From: Glycomyces sp040645615
Lineage (GTDB): Bacteria > Actinomycetota > Actinomycetes > Mycobacteriales > Micromonosporaceae
Reading direction: 5' to 3'
Length of the DNA: 64,000 nucleotides
NCBI RefSeq assembly: GCF_040645615.1
Contig: NZ_JBEYYO010000004.1
Coordinates: 1 to 64,000, forward strand
In this document: one piece after another, positions 35,006 through 42,371 of the stretch
How positions within the stretch are numbered: the first letter of the stretch is position 1
How the letters are laid out: each line of letters starts with the position of its first letter
Position numbers and translations under genes: made by a program
Notes under the pieces: generated by a model
The model's input: the letters and a program-made list of their open reading frames with translations, nothing else
What the model was told of the DNA's origin: nothing
Database searches by the model: none

Positions 35006-35806
35006 CTAGACGATCGAGCTAAGCAGGTTGTAGTAGCCGTTGCTTTGGCCGGCGGTGTTGGGGTGGAAGGACTCCGCGATGGGCCAGGAGAGGCCGTTGA
35101 GCCATTCGGCGTCGTCGCAGACCGCGTGGCCGGTGAAGGCGTCCCTCACGTCGATGTTGGTGAAGCCGTGGCTGGCGGCGGTCTGGCCCACGACGGTCGC
35201 GAGCAGGTCGGCGGCGGAGTTGAGGCGGGCCTGCTCGGCGGGGCTGATGCGGGTGATCACGTTGCAGGTCTCGCCGTTGAACAGGCGCGGGTAGCCCAGG
35301 ACGATGACCTCGGCGTTCGGCGCGGCCGACTCGATCGCGTCGTAGGCGGCGTGGAGTCTGCCGGGCAGCTGGTTCTGGATGAACTGCTCGGCCGCGTCGA
35401 TCTCGGCGTCGCAGGTCCACGGAGCCGGGTAGGCGCACTGCTGCACGATGCCGGCCCAGCCGGTGTCGTTGCCGCCGATGGTGACCGTGACCAGGTCGGT
35501 CGAGGCCGAGAGCGCGCCGAGCTGGTTCGCGATGAGGTCGCCGGTCTTGGCGCCCGAGCAGGCCGCGAAGGTGAAGTCGGCGCCGAGCTCGGCGGCCAGG
35601 AGCGCGGGGTAGGCCGCGTTCGAACGGCTGCAACCGGATCCGTCGTCGATGTAGGAACGCGTGCCCACGCCCGAGGCGTAGGAGTCCCCGAGTGCGACGT
35701 ATTCGATGGTCTGGGCCTGAGCGGTGCCGCTGGTGAGGGCCAGCACGGTCACCACCGCGGCCACTAGGGATGCGGCCATTGTGGAGATTCGTCGGGGGTA
35801 TGACAT
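35006..35806 (-). CDS. Secreted SGNH/GDSL-type esterase or lipase
   Basis: 266 residues with a signal peptide (1-32, cut after SGTAQA-Q). SGNH blocks: GDSYASG with nucleophile S42, a Gly/Ser block (CSGAKTGD), GGND with N113, and a C-terminal SFHPN with H248. Six cysteines in the mature part fit the three disulfides of Streptomyces secreted lipases (SCO7513/phospholipase-like group). It hydrolyses ester bonds outside the cell; the exact substrate is unknown. GGAG lies 6 nt before the ATG. Confidence 0.92.
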   Translation of the reverse strand: MSYPRRISTMAASLVAAVVTVLALTSGTAQAQTIEYVALGDSYASGVGTRSYIDDGSGCSRSNAAYPALLAAELGADFTFAACSGAKTGDLIANQLGALSASTDLVTVTIGGNDTGWAGIVQQCAYPAPWTCDAEIDAAEQFIQNQLPGRLHAAYDAIESAAPNAEVIVLGYPRLFNGETCNVITRISPAEQARLNSAADLLATVVGQTAASHGFTNIDVRDAFTGHAVCDDAEWLNGLSWPIAESFHPNTAGQSNGYYNLLSSIV

Positions 35807-35917
35807 TTTGGGCTCCGTCTCGAATTTTGTCCGGGGTCGGGGCCCTCTTTATATCGGTTCCGTAACGGACGGTCTAGCGACGGAACCCTATTTGTCGGAA
35901 GATTGACAGCACGCGTT

Positions 35918-35948
35918 CCGCCTGCGGCCCAATCGGTTCCGCAGGCGG
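35918..35948 (-). terminator. Hairpin after the GntR gene
   Basis: Perfect 10-bp stem CCGCCTGCGG/CCGCAGGCGG (35918-35927 and 35939-35948), 13 bp past the GntR-type stop. No T-run is present. Confidence 0.55.
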
Positions 35949-35961
35949 ATCTCGGTGCTGG

Positions 35962-36765
35962 TTACAGCCCTTCGGGAAGGTCGAGGCGGTCGAGCGGCTG
36001 CGGCTCGTCCGGGGTCTCGGCCAGGAGCCGGTCGGCGTCGTCCTCTTTGGCCGCTTCGGGTTCGGCCAGGAGGCGCCGGACCTCGGCGTCCAGGTGCGCC
36101 TCGATGAGCGCGGTGAACCGGGCCGCGTCCTCGGCCGCCAACGCGGCCACGAACGCCACGTGCTCGGAGACGAGGTCGCGGTGGACCTCGAAGTGCTCGT
36201 ACATCGAGAACGTGCACAGGCGCGTCTCGATCAGGAGGGTCCCCATCATGCGGGCCAAGCGCTCGGAGCCGCCCCACGCGGCCAGCGCGCGGTGGAAGTC
36301 GAGGTAGGCGTCGCCCAGTGCGCGCGCGTCGTCCCGGCGAAGGGCCTTCTGCATGCGTTTGACCTCGGCGCCCAGTTCGGCCAGGACGGTGCGCCGTTCG
36401 GCGGCCGGGCGGGCGAGGATGCGGCGGCCCAATTCCGGTTCGATGCGGGCGCGCAGCCAGTGGATGTCGCGCACGTCCTCGGGCGTCATGGTGCGCACGG
36501 CCAGGCCGCGCCGCCTGGGGATGACCAGGAGGCCTTCGGCGGTGAGGCGCTGCATGGCCTCACGGAGGGGCCCGCGGCTGACGCCGAGTTGGAAGGCGAG
36601 TTCGGCCTCGCCGAGTACGGCGCCGGGCGGGAGTGAGCCGTCGACGACCGCTTCGCGGAGGCGCTCGGCGATGAGGTCCACCGTCGAGGTGCGGCGAACC
36701 GGGGCCAAGCGGCCCACTTGGCGGGCGCTCGCGAGCCCGCCCGTACCGCTGTTGCGCTCAGACAC
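35962..36765 (-). CDS. GntR-family (FCD) transcriptional regulator
   Basis: 267 residues from GTG 36765, with GGAG 9 nt upstream; an earlier ATG at 36834 is possible. An N-terminal winged helix (about 20-95) shows LREAVVDGSLPPGAVLGE and the recognition segment LGVSRGPLREAMQRL. An all-helical FCD ligand domain (about 105-240) and an acidic tail follow. It diverges from ehuBCDA, so it most likely controls that transporter and itself. Inverted repeats in the shared 220-bp region are candidate operators. Confidence 0.88.
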   Translation of the reverse strand: MSERNSGTGGLASARQVGRLAPVRRTSTVDLIAERLREAVVDGSLPPGAVLGEAELAFQLGVSRGPLREAMQRLTAEGLLVIPRRRGLAVRTMTPEDVRDIHWLRARIEPELGRRILARPAAERRTVLAELGAEVKRMQKALRRDDARALGDAYLDFHRALAAWGGSERLARMMGTLLIETRLCTFSMYEHFEVHRDLVSEHVAFVAALAAEDAARFTALIEAHLDAEVRRLLAEPEAAKEDDADRLLAETPDEPQPLDRLDLPEGL

Positions 36766-36786
36766 GTCTGCCTGCTCCCCTTCTGA

Positions 36787-36799
36787 CTGTCCTGGACAG
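36787..36799. promoter_or_regulatory. Operator candidate near the GntR start
   Basis: CTGTCCTGGACAG, a perfect 6-1-6 inverted repeat, 22 bp upstream of the regulator's GTG. It could mediate autorepression. Confidence 0.4.
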
Positions 36800-36915
36800 G
36801 ATCTTATCGCCGTCCTGACTTCACGCTTTGTCACCAGCTCCGGTTGCGTCCCCCGTAATCTCGAACGCAGGGGGAGTCGTCACGACAGTTTCGTTACCGA
36901 ACGTCGATCATCTGA

Positions 36916-36934
36916 TTGTCGACAAACTTACAAT
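36916..36934 (+). promoter_or_regulatory. ehuB promoter with GntR-type operator
   Basis: The palindrome TTGTCGACAA (36916-36925) has the GT-N-AC character of GntR/FCD sites and lies directly before a -10 TACAAT (36929-36934). A bound regulator would block RNA polymerase. The transcript would start about 45 bp before the ehuB GTG. Confidence 0.5.
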
Positions 36935-36985
36935 AGAACGTTAGGGTCAGCAAGGTACCGGAGTCCAACTCAGGAGGCGACCACC

Positions 36986-37885
36986 GTGTCGAACGAACTG
37001 CATACCAACCGCCGCAACCTGCTTCGCGGCGCCGGAGTCGGCGCCACGGCCCTGGCACTGGCGGCCTGCTCACGCACCGACAGCGGCGAAGACGGCTCTT
37101 TGCTGGAGAAGGCCCAGGACGGCGGCAAGATCCGCGTGGCCTACGCGAACGAGGCCCCCTACGCCTTCACTGACGGGAACACCGTCAGCGGCCAGTCGGT
37201 GGACACCCAGCTCTACCTGTTCGACAAGCTCGGCATCAAGGCCGACCAGATCGAATGGAAGCGCACCGAATGGGACGGGCTCATCACCGGCCTGGGCACC
37301 GCCCACGACATCGTGGTCGCGGGCATGTACGTCACGCCCGAGCGCTGTTCGGCCGTGGCCTTCGCCAACCCCGACTATGTGATGCCCGACGCGCTCATGA
37401 CCTTGGCCGGGAACCCCGGCGGCTACACCACCTTCAACTCGATGGCCGACACCGACGGCGTCGTAGGCGTCATGAACGGCACCAGCGAATACGAGATCGC
37501 CGCCAAGATCTTCCCCGAGGAGCAGGTCAACGTCCAGGCCAACCTGGACTCGCTCATCCTCGAACTCAAGTCCGGCCGCTGCGACGCCATCGGCCTGACC
37601 TCGGCCAACCTGCGCCTGGCCGCCGACGCCGACGACGAGTTGGAGGTCACCGACGGCTTCTGGCTGGTCGACCCCGAGACCGGCGAGGACATCATCGGGG
37701 CCGGGGCCGCGGTGTTCCAGCCCAAGGACAAGGACTTCCGCGACGCGGTCAACGAGGAGCTCGACAAGCTCCTGGCCGACACCGCGACCTGGGAGGGCCT
37801 GACGTCCGAGTACGGGTTCACCGTCGAGGAGAACCACCCCGAGGGGCTGACCGCCGAAGACCTCTGCCCGGACACCTACCAGTAG
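36986..37885 (+). CDS. ehuB: Solute-binding lipoprotein of an ehu-type ABC importer
   Basis: 299 residues from GTG 36986 with AGGAGG 8 nt upstream. The leader combines a twin-arginine motif (RRNLLRG) with a lipobox (LALAAC), so it is probably a Tat-exported lipoprotein. The mature part is a family-3 periplasmic-binding fold (IRVAYANEAPYAFTDG, WDGLITGL, YVTPERCSAVAFANP). The gene order binding protein, permease, permease, ATPase next to a GntR regulator matches ectoine/hydroxyectoine EhuBCDA systems. A polar amino acid remains an alternative ligand. Confidence 0.87.
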   Translation: MSNELHTNRRNLLRGAGVGATALALAACSRTDSGEDGSLLEKAQDGGKIRVAYANEAPYAFTDGNTVSGQSVDTQLYLFDKLGIKADQIEWKRTEWDGLITGLGTAHDIVVAGMYVTPERCSAVAFANPDYVMPDALMTLAGNPGGYTTFNSMADTDGVVGVMNGTSEYEIAAKIFPEEQVNVQANLDSLILELKSGRCDAIGLTSANLRLAADADDELEVTDGFWLVDPETGEDIIGAGAAVFQPKDKDFRDAVNEELDKLLADTATWEGLTSEYGFTVEENHPEGLTAEDLCPDTYQ

Positions 37886-37895
37886 GGAGGTCGTC

Positions 37896-38621
37896 ATGGA
37901 CCTCGACGCGGTCATAGCATCGCTCCCCCGGTACGCCGAGCCGCTGGTGGTGACCATCGTCGTCACCGTCTCCTCGGCGGCGCTCGCGCTCATCGTCGCG
38001 TTCGCACTGGGGCTCATGACGAGTTCGAAACACCTCATCGTGCGCACCCCCGCGAGGACGGTCGTGGAGTTCATCCGCGGCTCATCGGTTGTGGTCCAGC
38101 TGTTCTGGATCGCGTTCGCGATGCCCGCCATCCTGGGCATCGAGTTCGACTACCTCATCCTCGCCGGCATCGTCGCCCTCGCCCTCAACTACGGCGCCTA
38201 CTCCTCCGAGGTCGTGCGCGGCGCGATCGCCGCGGTCCCCAAGGGCCAGCTCGAAGCCTCGGTGGCGCTCAACCTCACCCCGTTCCAGCGCCTGCGCCTG
38301 GTGGTCCTCCCCCAGGCCTGGCCCGAGATGATCCCCTCGCTGTGCGCGTTCGCGATCATGCTGCTCAAGGCCTCGGCGCTGGTCTCGCTCATCGGCATCA
38401 CCGACATCACGGCGCTGGCGGGCGTCCTCGGATCCGAGCCCGGGCAGGACCGGCTCGTCCACTACAGCGTGGTCCTGGTGTTCTACTTCGTGCTCGCCTG
38501 GCTCATCTGGACCGGGATGCGCAAGCTGGAGCAGCGTGCCAAGCGCGGCCTCGGCGTCGAACCCAAGCCGCCCATCAAGGGCGTGCTGGCCCCTGAGATC
38601 GCAGGAGGTGGCGTCGGATGA
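37896..38621 (+). CDS. ehuC: ABC permease, ehuC-type
   Basis: 241 residues with about five transmembrane helices and the EAA-type coupling motif region (VVRGAIAAVPKGQLEASVALNL) of amino-acid permeases of the HisMQ family. It starts 10 bp after ehuB with GGAGG upstream and overlaps ehuD by 4 bp (ATGA). Together with EhuD it forms the membrane channel. The C-terminus carries a Lys/Pro/Gly-rich extension. Confidence 0.87.
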   Translation: MDLDAVIASLPRYAEPLVVTIVVTVSSAALALIVAFALGLMTSSKHLIVRTPARTVVEFIRGSSVVVQLFWIAFAMPAILGIEFDYLILAGIVALALNYGAYSSEVVRGAIAAVPKGQLEASVALNLTPFQRLRLVVLPQAWPEMIPSLCAFAIMLLKASALVSLIGITDITALAGVLGSEPGQDRLVHYSVVLVFYFVLAWLIWTGMRKLEQRAKRGLGVEPKPPIKGVLAPEIAGGGVG

Positions 38622-39286
38622 ACTCGTGGAGCAACGAACGCTTCTGGGCGGTGCTGCCGGCCATCTGGGACGGCTTCATCGTGGTCCTCCAGGTCACGCT
38701 CGTGGCCGCGATCATCGCGATCGTGGTCGGACTCCTGGTGGCCCTGGCCGAGAGGGAGGGGCCGCCGTGGCTGCGCCGCCCCGTCTCGCTGCTGTTCCAA
38801 TTCATCCGCAACACCCCGCTGCTGGTGCAGGTCCTCATCGTGTGGACGGCCACCAGCTACTACATCAACCCCGACTGGAGCGCGTTCATCGTCGGATCGT
38901 CCGTGCTGGGCATCCACTACGCCTCCTACACCTCCGAGTCCTACCGGGCCGGGATCGACGCGATCCCCAAGGGCCAGTGGGAGGCGGCGACCGCGCTCAA
39001 CCTGCCCGCGCACCGGGTGTGGATCGCGATCATCCTGCCCCAGATGCTGCGCCGCTCGACCGCGGCGGTCGGCAACTGGCTCATCGCCATGTTCAAAGAG
39101 GTGCCGACCCTGTTCATCATCGGCGTCATGGAGATGATCGCCCAGGCCAAGGCCTACCAGGGCCTGCACTACGCGGGCGCCGTCGAGGGGTACACCATCG
39201 CCGGCATCCTGTTCCTCGCCGCCTCCTACCCCGTGGCGGTCGCGATGCGGAGATTGGAGAATCGCCTTGCGAGATCGAACTTCTGA
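38618..39286 (+). CDS. ehuD: ABC permease, ehuD-type
   Basis: 222 residues of the HisMQ permease family, with FQFIRNTPLLVQVLIVW and the coupling loop YRAGIDAIPKGQWEAATALNL. It is translationally coupled to ehuC, and its 3' end overlaps the TTG start of the ATPase gene by 20 bp. It pairs with EhuC. Confidence 0.87.
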   Translation: MNSWSNERFWAVLPAIWDGFIVVLQVTLVAAIIAIVVGLLVALAEREGPPWLRRPVSLLFQFIRNTPLLVQVLIVWTATSYYINPDWSAFIVGSSVLGIHYASYTSESYRAGIDAIPKGQWEAATALNLPAHRVWIAIILPQMLRRSTAAVGNWLIAMFKEVPTLFIIGVMEMIAQAKAYQGLHYAGAVEGYTIAGILFLAASYPVAVAMRRLENRLARSNF

Positions 39287-40088
39287 GGTCCAGCCCGGAC
39301 CGCTGATCGAATTCGACCGCGTCCACAAGTCCTTCGGGGACCTGACCGTGCTCGACCAGCTCAGCTTCAAGGTCGACCCCGGCGAGCGCGTCACGCTCAT
39401 CGGGCCCTCGGGCTCGGGCAAGACCACCATCCTGCGCCTGCTCATGACGCTGGAGAAGGTCACCCCGACCGCCGACCCCGACAAGGACGGCGGCGTGATC
39501 TGGGTCGAGGGCAAGCCCTACTCCCACATGGAGAAGGGCGGGAAGCTCCACATCGCCTCCGAGCGCTACCTGCGCTCGCGGCGCAGCCGCATCGGCATGG
39601 TCTTCCAGCAGTTCAACCTGTTCCCGAACATGAAGGTGCTGCGCAACGTCACCGAAGCGCAGGTCCACGCCCTGGGGCGCTCCAAGGACGAGGCCGAGGC
39701 CAAGGCCCGCGAGCTGCTCGAACTGGTGGGCCTGTCGGCCAAGACCGACGAGTACCCTTCGCGGCTCTCGGGCGGCCAGCAGCAGCGCGTGGCGATCGCG
39801 CGCGCTCTGGCGATGGACCCCGACATCCTGCTGCTCGACGAGGTGACCAGCGCGCTCGACCCCGAGCTGGTGGCCGACGTGCTGGCGGTGCTGCGCGACG
39901 TCGCGGAGACCACGAGCATCACGATGCTGTGCGTGACCCACGAGATGGGCTTCGCCAAGGACGTCTCGAACCGGGTGATGATGTTCGACTCGGGGAAGAT
40001 CGTGGAGGAGGGCGCCCCGGAGGCGATCTTCTCCGAGCCGCAGGAGGCGCGCACGCAGGACTTCCTGCGGGCGGTGCTCGCCGAATAG
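39267..40088 (+). CDS. ehuA: ABC transporter ATPase, ehuA-type
   Basis: 273 residues. TTG at 39267 is supported by GGAG 7 nt upstream inside ehuD. Walker A GPSGSGKTT, Q-loop VFQQFNLFPNM, signature LSGGQQQRVAIARAL, Walker B ILLLDEVTSALDPE and the H-switch CVTHEM are all present. An insertion after Walker A (EKVTPTADPDKDGGVIWVEG) is typical of EhuA-like ATPases. It powers uptake and is the last gene of the operon. Confidence 0.92.
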   Translation: MRDRTSEVQPGPLIEFDRVHKSFGDLTVLDQLSFKVDPGERVTLIGPSGSGKTTILRLLMTLEKVTPTADPDKDGGVIWVEGKPYSHMEKGGKLHIASERYLRSRRSRIGMVFQQFNLFPNMKVLRNVTEAQVHALGRSKDEAEAKARELLELVGLSAKTDEYPSRLSGGQQQRVAIARALAMDPDILLLDEVTSALDPELVADVLAVLRDVAETTSITMLCVTHEMGFAKDVSNRVMMFDSGKIVEEGAPEAIFSEPQEARTQDFLRAVLAE

Positions 40089-40108
40089 GGCTCGCGTCAG
40101 GAACACGA

Positions 40109-40143
40109 GGGAGGCGGTCGGCCGGAGTGGTCGGCCGCCTCCC
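40109..40143 (+). terminator. Terminator of ehuBCDA
   Basis: Extended inverted repeat (GGGAGGCGG at 40109-40117 with CCGCCTCCC at 40135-40143, and further pairing inside and outside) about 20 bp after the stop. Confidence 0.7.
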
Positions 40144-40235
40144 TTCCCGTGTCCTGGGCGCGTAGCGCCGCGCAGTGGCCGCCGGGTGGCAGAATCGGGT
40201 TCCGTTCCACCACCGCGCACCCAGAAGGCGAGCCG

Positions 40236-40916
40236 ATGAACCTGTTCGGGAGGGGCGAGAGCCCCACAGAGGAGACCGTGGCCGTGATCGGCCTCGGGCG
40301 CTTCGGTTCGGCCGTGGCCGAATCGCTCACCCGGCTCGGCCACGAGGTCCTCGCGATCGACGAGAACCCCGGGATCGTGCAGCGGGCCTCCGAGACGCTC
40401 ACCCATGTGGTGCAGGCCGACTCGACCGAGTCGCAGGTCCTCGGGCAGCTCGGGGTCGGCGAGTTCGACCACGTGGTGGTCGCGATCGGCACCGACATCG
40501 AGGCGAGCGTGCTCACCGTCCTGGCCTGCGAGGAGGTCGGGGTCCGCGAGATCTGGGCCAAGGCCATCAACGCCAAGCACGGGCAGATCCTCCACCGCAC
40601 CGGGGCCCACCACGTGGTCTACCCCGAGGCGGCGATGGGCGAGCGGGTCGCGCACCTGGTGAGCGGCAAGATGCTCGACTTCATCGAGTTCGACGACGGG
40701 TTCGCGATCGTCAAGACCAAGGCCCCCGCCGAGGCCGTCGGACGCAAGCTCGGCGAGTCGCGGCTGCGCTCGAAGTACGGGGTGACCGTGGTCGGCGTCA
40801 AGCAGTCCGGAGAGGACTTCACGTACGCGACCCCCGAGACCGTGGTCGCCGAGGGCGATACGCTCATCGTCTCCGGAGCGACCACCAAGGTCGAGGCGTT
40901 CGCCTCCCACACCTGA
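40236..40916 (+). CDS. ktrA: Potassium channel gating subunit KtrA/TrkA
   Basis: 226 residues: an RCK_N Rossmann domain starting VAVIGLGRFGSAVAESL (nucleotide-binding GxGxxG) and an RCK_C domain from about 145 (RKLGESRLRSKYGVTVVGVK). It forms a cytoplasmic octameric ring that gates KtrB on ATP/ADP or NAD(H) binding. One base separates its stop from ktrB. ATG 40236 is preferred over longer frames because it starts the conserved MNLFGRG lead-in. Confidence 0.92.
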   Translation: MNLFGRGESPTEETVAVIGLGRFGSAVAESLTRLGHEVLAIDENPGIVQRASETLTHVVQADSTESQVLGQLGVGEFDHVVVAIGTDIEASVLTVLACEEVGVREIWAKAINAKHGQILHRTGAHHVVYPEAAMGERVAHLVSGKMLDFIEFDDGFAIVKTKAPAEAVGRKLGESRLRSKYGVTVVGVKQSGEDFTYATPETVVAEGDTLIVSGATTKVEAFASHT

Positions 40917-40917
40917 G

Positions 40918-42264
40918 ATGATCGGACGCGTCAGGGCCTTCTTCGGGAATCCGGCCCGCCTCATCCCGCTGCTGTTCCTCGGCGTGATCCTCGCCGGGAC
41001 GCTGCTGCTCATGCTGCCGATCTCGCGCGCGGACAACCAGCCCTCGCACTTCACCGACGCGTTCTTCACCGCCACCAGCGCGGTCTCGGTGACCGGCCTG
41101 GCCGTGATCGACACCCCGGTCCACTGGAGCTGGTTCGGGCAGTTCGTGATCCTGGTGTCCTTCCAGCTCGGCGGCCTGGGCATCATGACCAGCGCCGTCC
41201 TGGTCGGACTCCTGGTCTCCAGCAAGCTGGGCCTGCGCACCAAGCTCATGACGCGCATCGAGATCGGGCAGGCCCTGAGCCTGGGCGACGTCAAGTCGGT
41301 ACTGCTGCGGACCCTGGTGTTCTCACTGGTCGTGGAGGCGGCCACCGCACTGGTCCTGGCGATCCGGTTCTCCGCGTACGGGTTCGATCTGGCCGACGCG
41401 ATCTGGTACGGCGTATTCCACGCCGTCAGCTCGTTCAACTCCGCCGGGTTCGCGCTGTTCTCCGACTCGCTCATGAGCTTCGCGACCGACCCTTGGATCA
41501 CGATCCCGTTGTGCGTCTCGACGATCCTCGGCGGCCTGGGCATGCCGGTGATCTTCGAGATGACGCGGCGCGGGTGGGGCCGCAGGCAGTGGTCGGTGCA
41601 CACCAAGCTCACCCTCGTCGGCTCGGCGATCCTGCTGTTCGGCGGCTGGGTCGCCTACGTCGCGTTCGAGTGGACCAACCCGGCCACGTTCGGGCAGTGG
41701 CCTTGGTACGACAAGCTCCTCGGCGGGTTCTTCCAGTCCTCGATGGTGCGCGGCGCCGGGCTCAACTCGATCGACATCGGGGCGATGGGCGACGACTCGC
41801 TGCTGGCCTCGGTGATCCTCATGTTCATCGGCGGCGGCTCGGCCTCGACCGCGGGCGGCATCAAGGTCACCACGTTCTTCGTGCTGCTGCTGGTGATCTG
41901 GGCCGAAGTGCGGGGCGAACCCGACGTCACGGTGTTCCGCCACCGCATCAACCCCTCGGTGATCCGCCAGGCCCTGACCGTGGCGCTGGTCTACATCGCC
42001 TGCAACGCGGCCGGGGTGTTCCTGATGCAGCGCTTCGAGCCCGAGCTGCCGCTGATGCCGGTGCTGTTCGAGGTCACCAGCGCGTTCGCGACCCTCGGGC
42101 AGTCGACCGGGATCACGTACGACCTGTCCGAGCCTTCCAAGTGGCTCTTGTCGATCGCGATGTTCACCGGGCGCATCGGGCCGGTGCTCTTCGCGGCCTC
42201 GCTGGCGCTGCGCACCCGCCACCGCCTGTACCGATACCCGGAAGGACGGCCGCTCGTAGGCTGA
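40918..42264 (+). CDS. ktrB: Potassium transporter membrane subunit KtrB/TrkH
   Basis: 448 residues with the four-fold M1-P-M2 architecture of the SKT superfamily. The selectivity-filter segments are TSAVSVTGLAV, SSFNSAGFALF, GGGSASTAGGIKV and TLGQSTGITY. It imports K+ (usually with Na+) under KtrA control. The gene is tightly coupled to ktrA. The length is normal for KtrB. Confidence 0.93.
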   Translation: MIGRVRAFFGNPARLIPLLFLGVILAGTLLLMLPISRADNQPSHFTDAFFTATSAVSVTGLAVIDTPVHWSWFGQFVILVSFQLGGLGIMTSAVLVGLLVSSKLGLRTKLMTRIEIGQALSLGDVKSVLLRTLVFSLVVEAATALVLAIRFSAYGFDLADAIWYGVFHAVSSFNSAGFALFSDSLMSFATDPWITIPLCVSTILGGLGMPVIFEMTRRGWGRRQWSVHTKLTLVGSAILLFGGWVAYVAFEWTNPATFGQWPWYDKLLGGFFQSSMVRGAGLNSIDIGAMGDDSLLASVILMFIGGGSASTAGGIKVTTFFVLLLVIWAEVRGEPDVTVFRHRINPSVIRQALTVALVYIACNAAGVFLMQRFEPELPLMPVLFEVTSAFATLGQSTGITYDLSEPSKWLLSIAMFTGRIGPVLFAASLALRTRHRLYRYPEGRPLVG

Positions 42265-42371
42265 TCGGCCGAGCCCGGGAGTGAGCCCCGCCTCCTGTGG
42301 CCCGGGAGGCACAAGCGAAGATGGTGACCAGCACGCCGCAGCGTTCTCGCCCTCAGAAAGGACGCCCCCCG

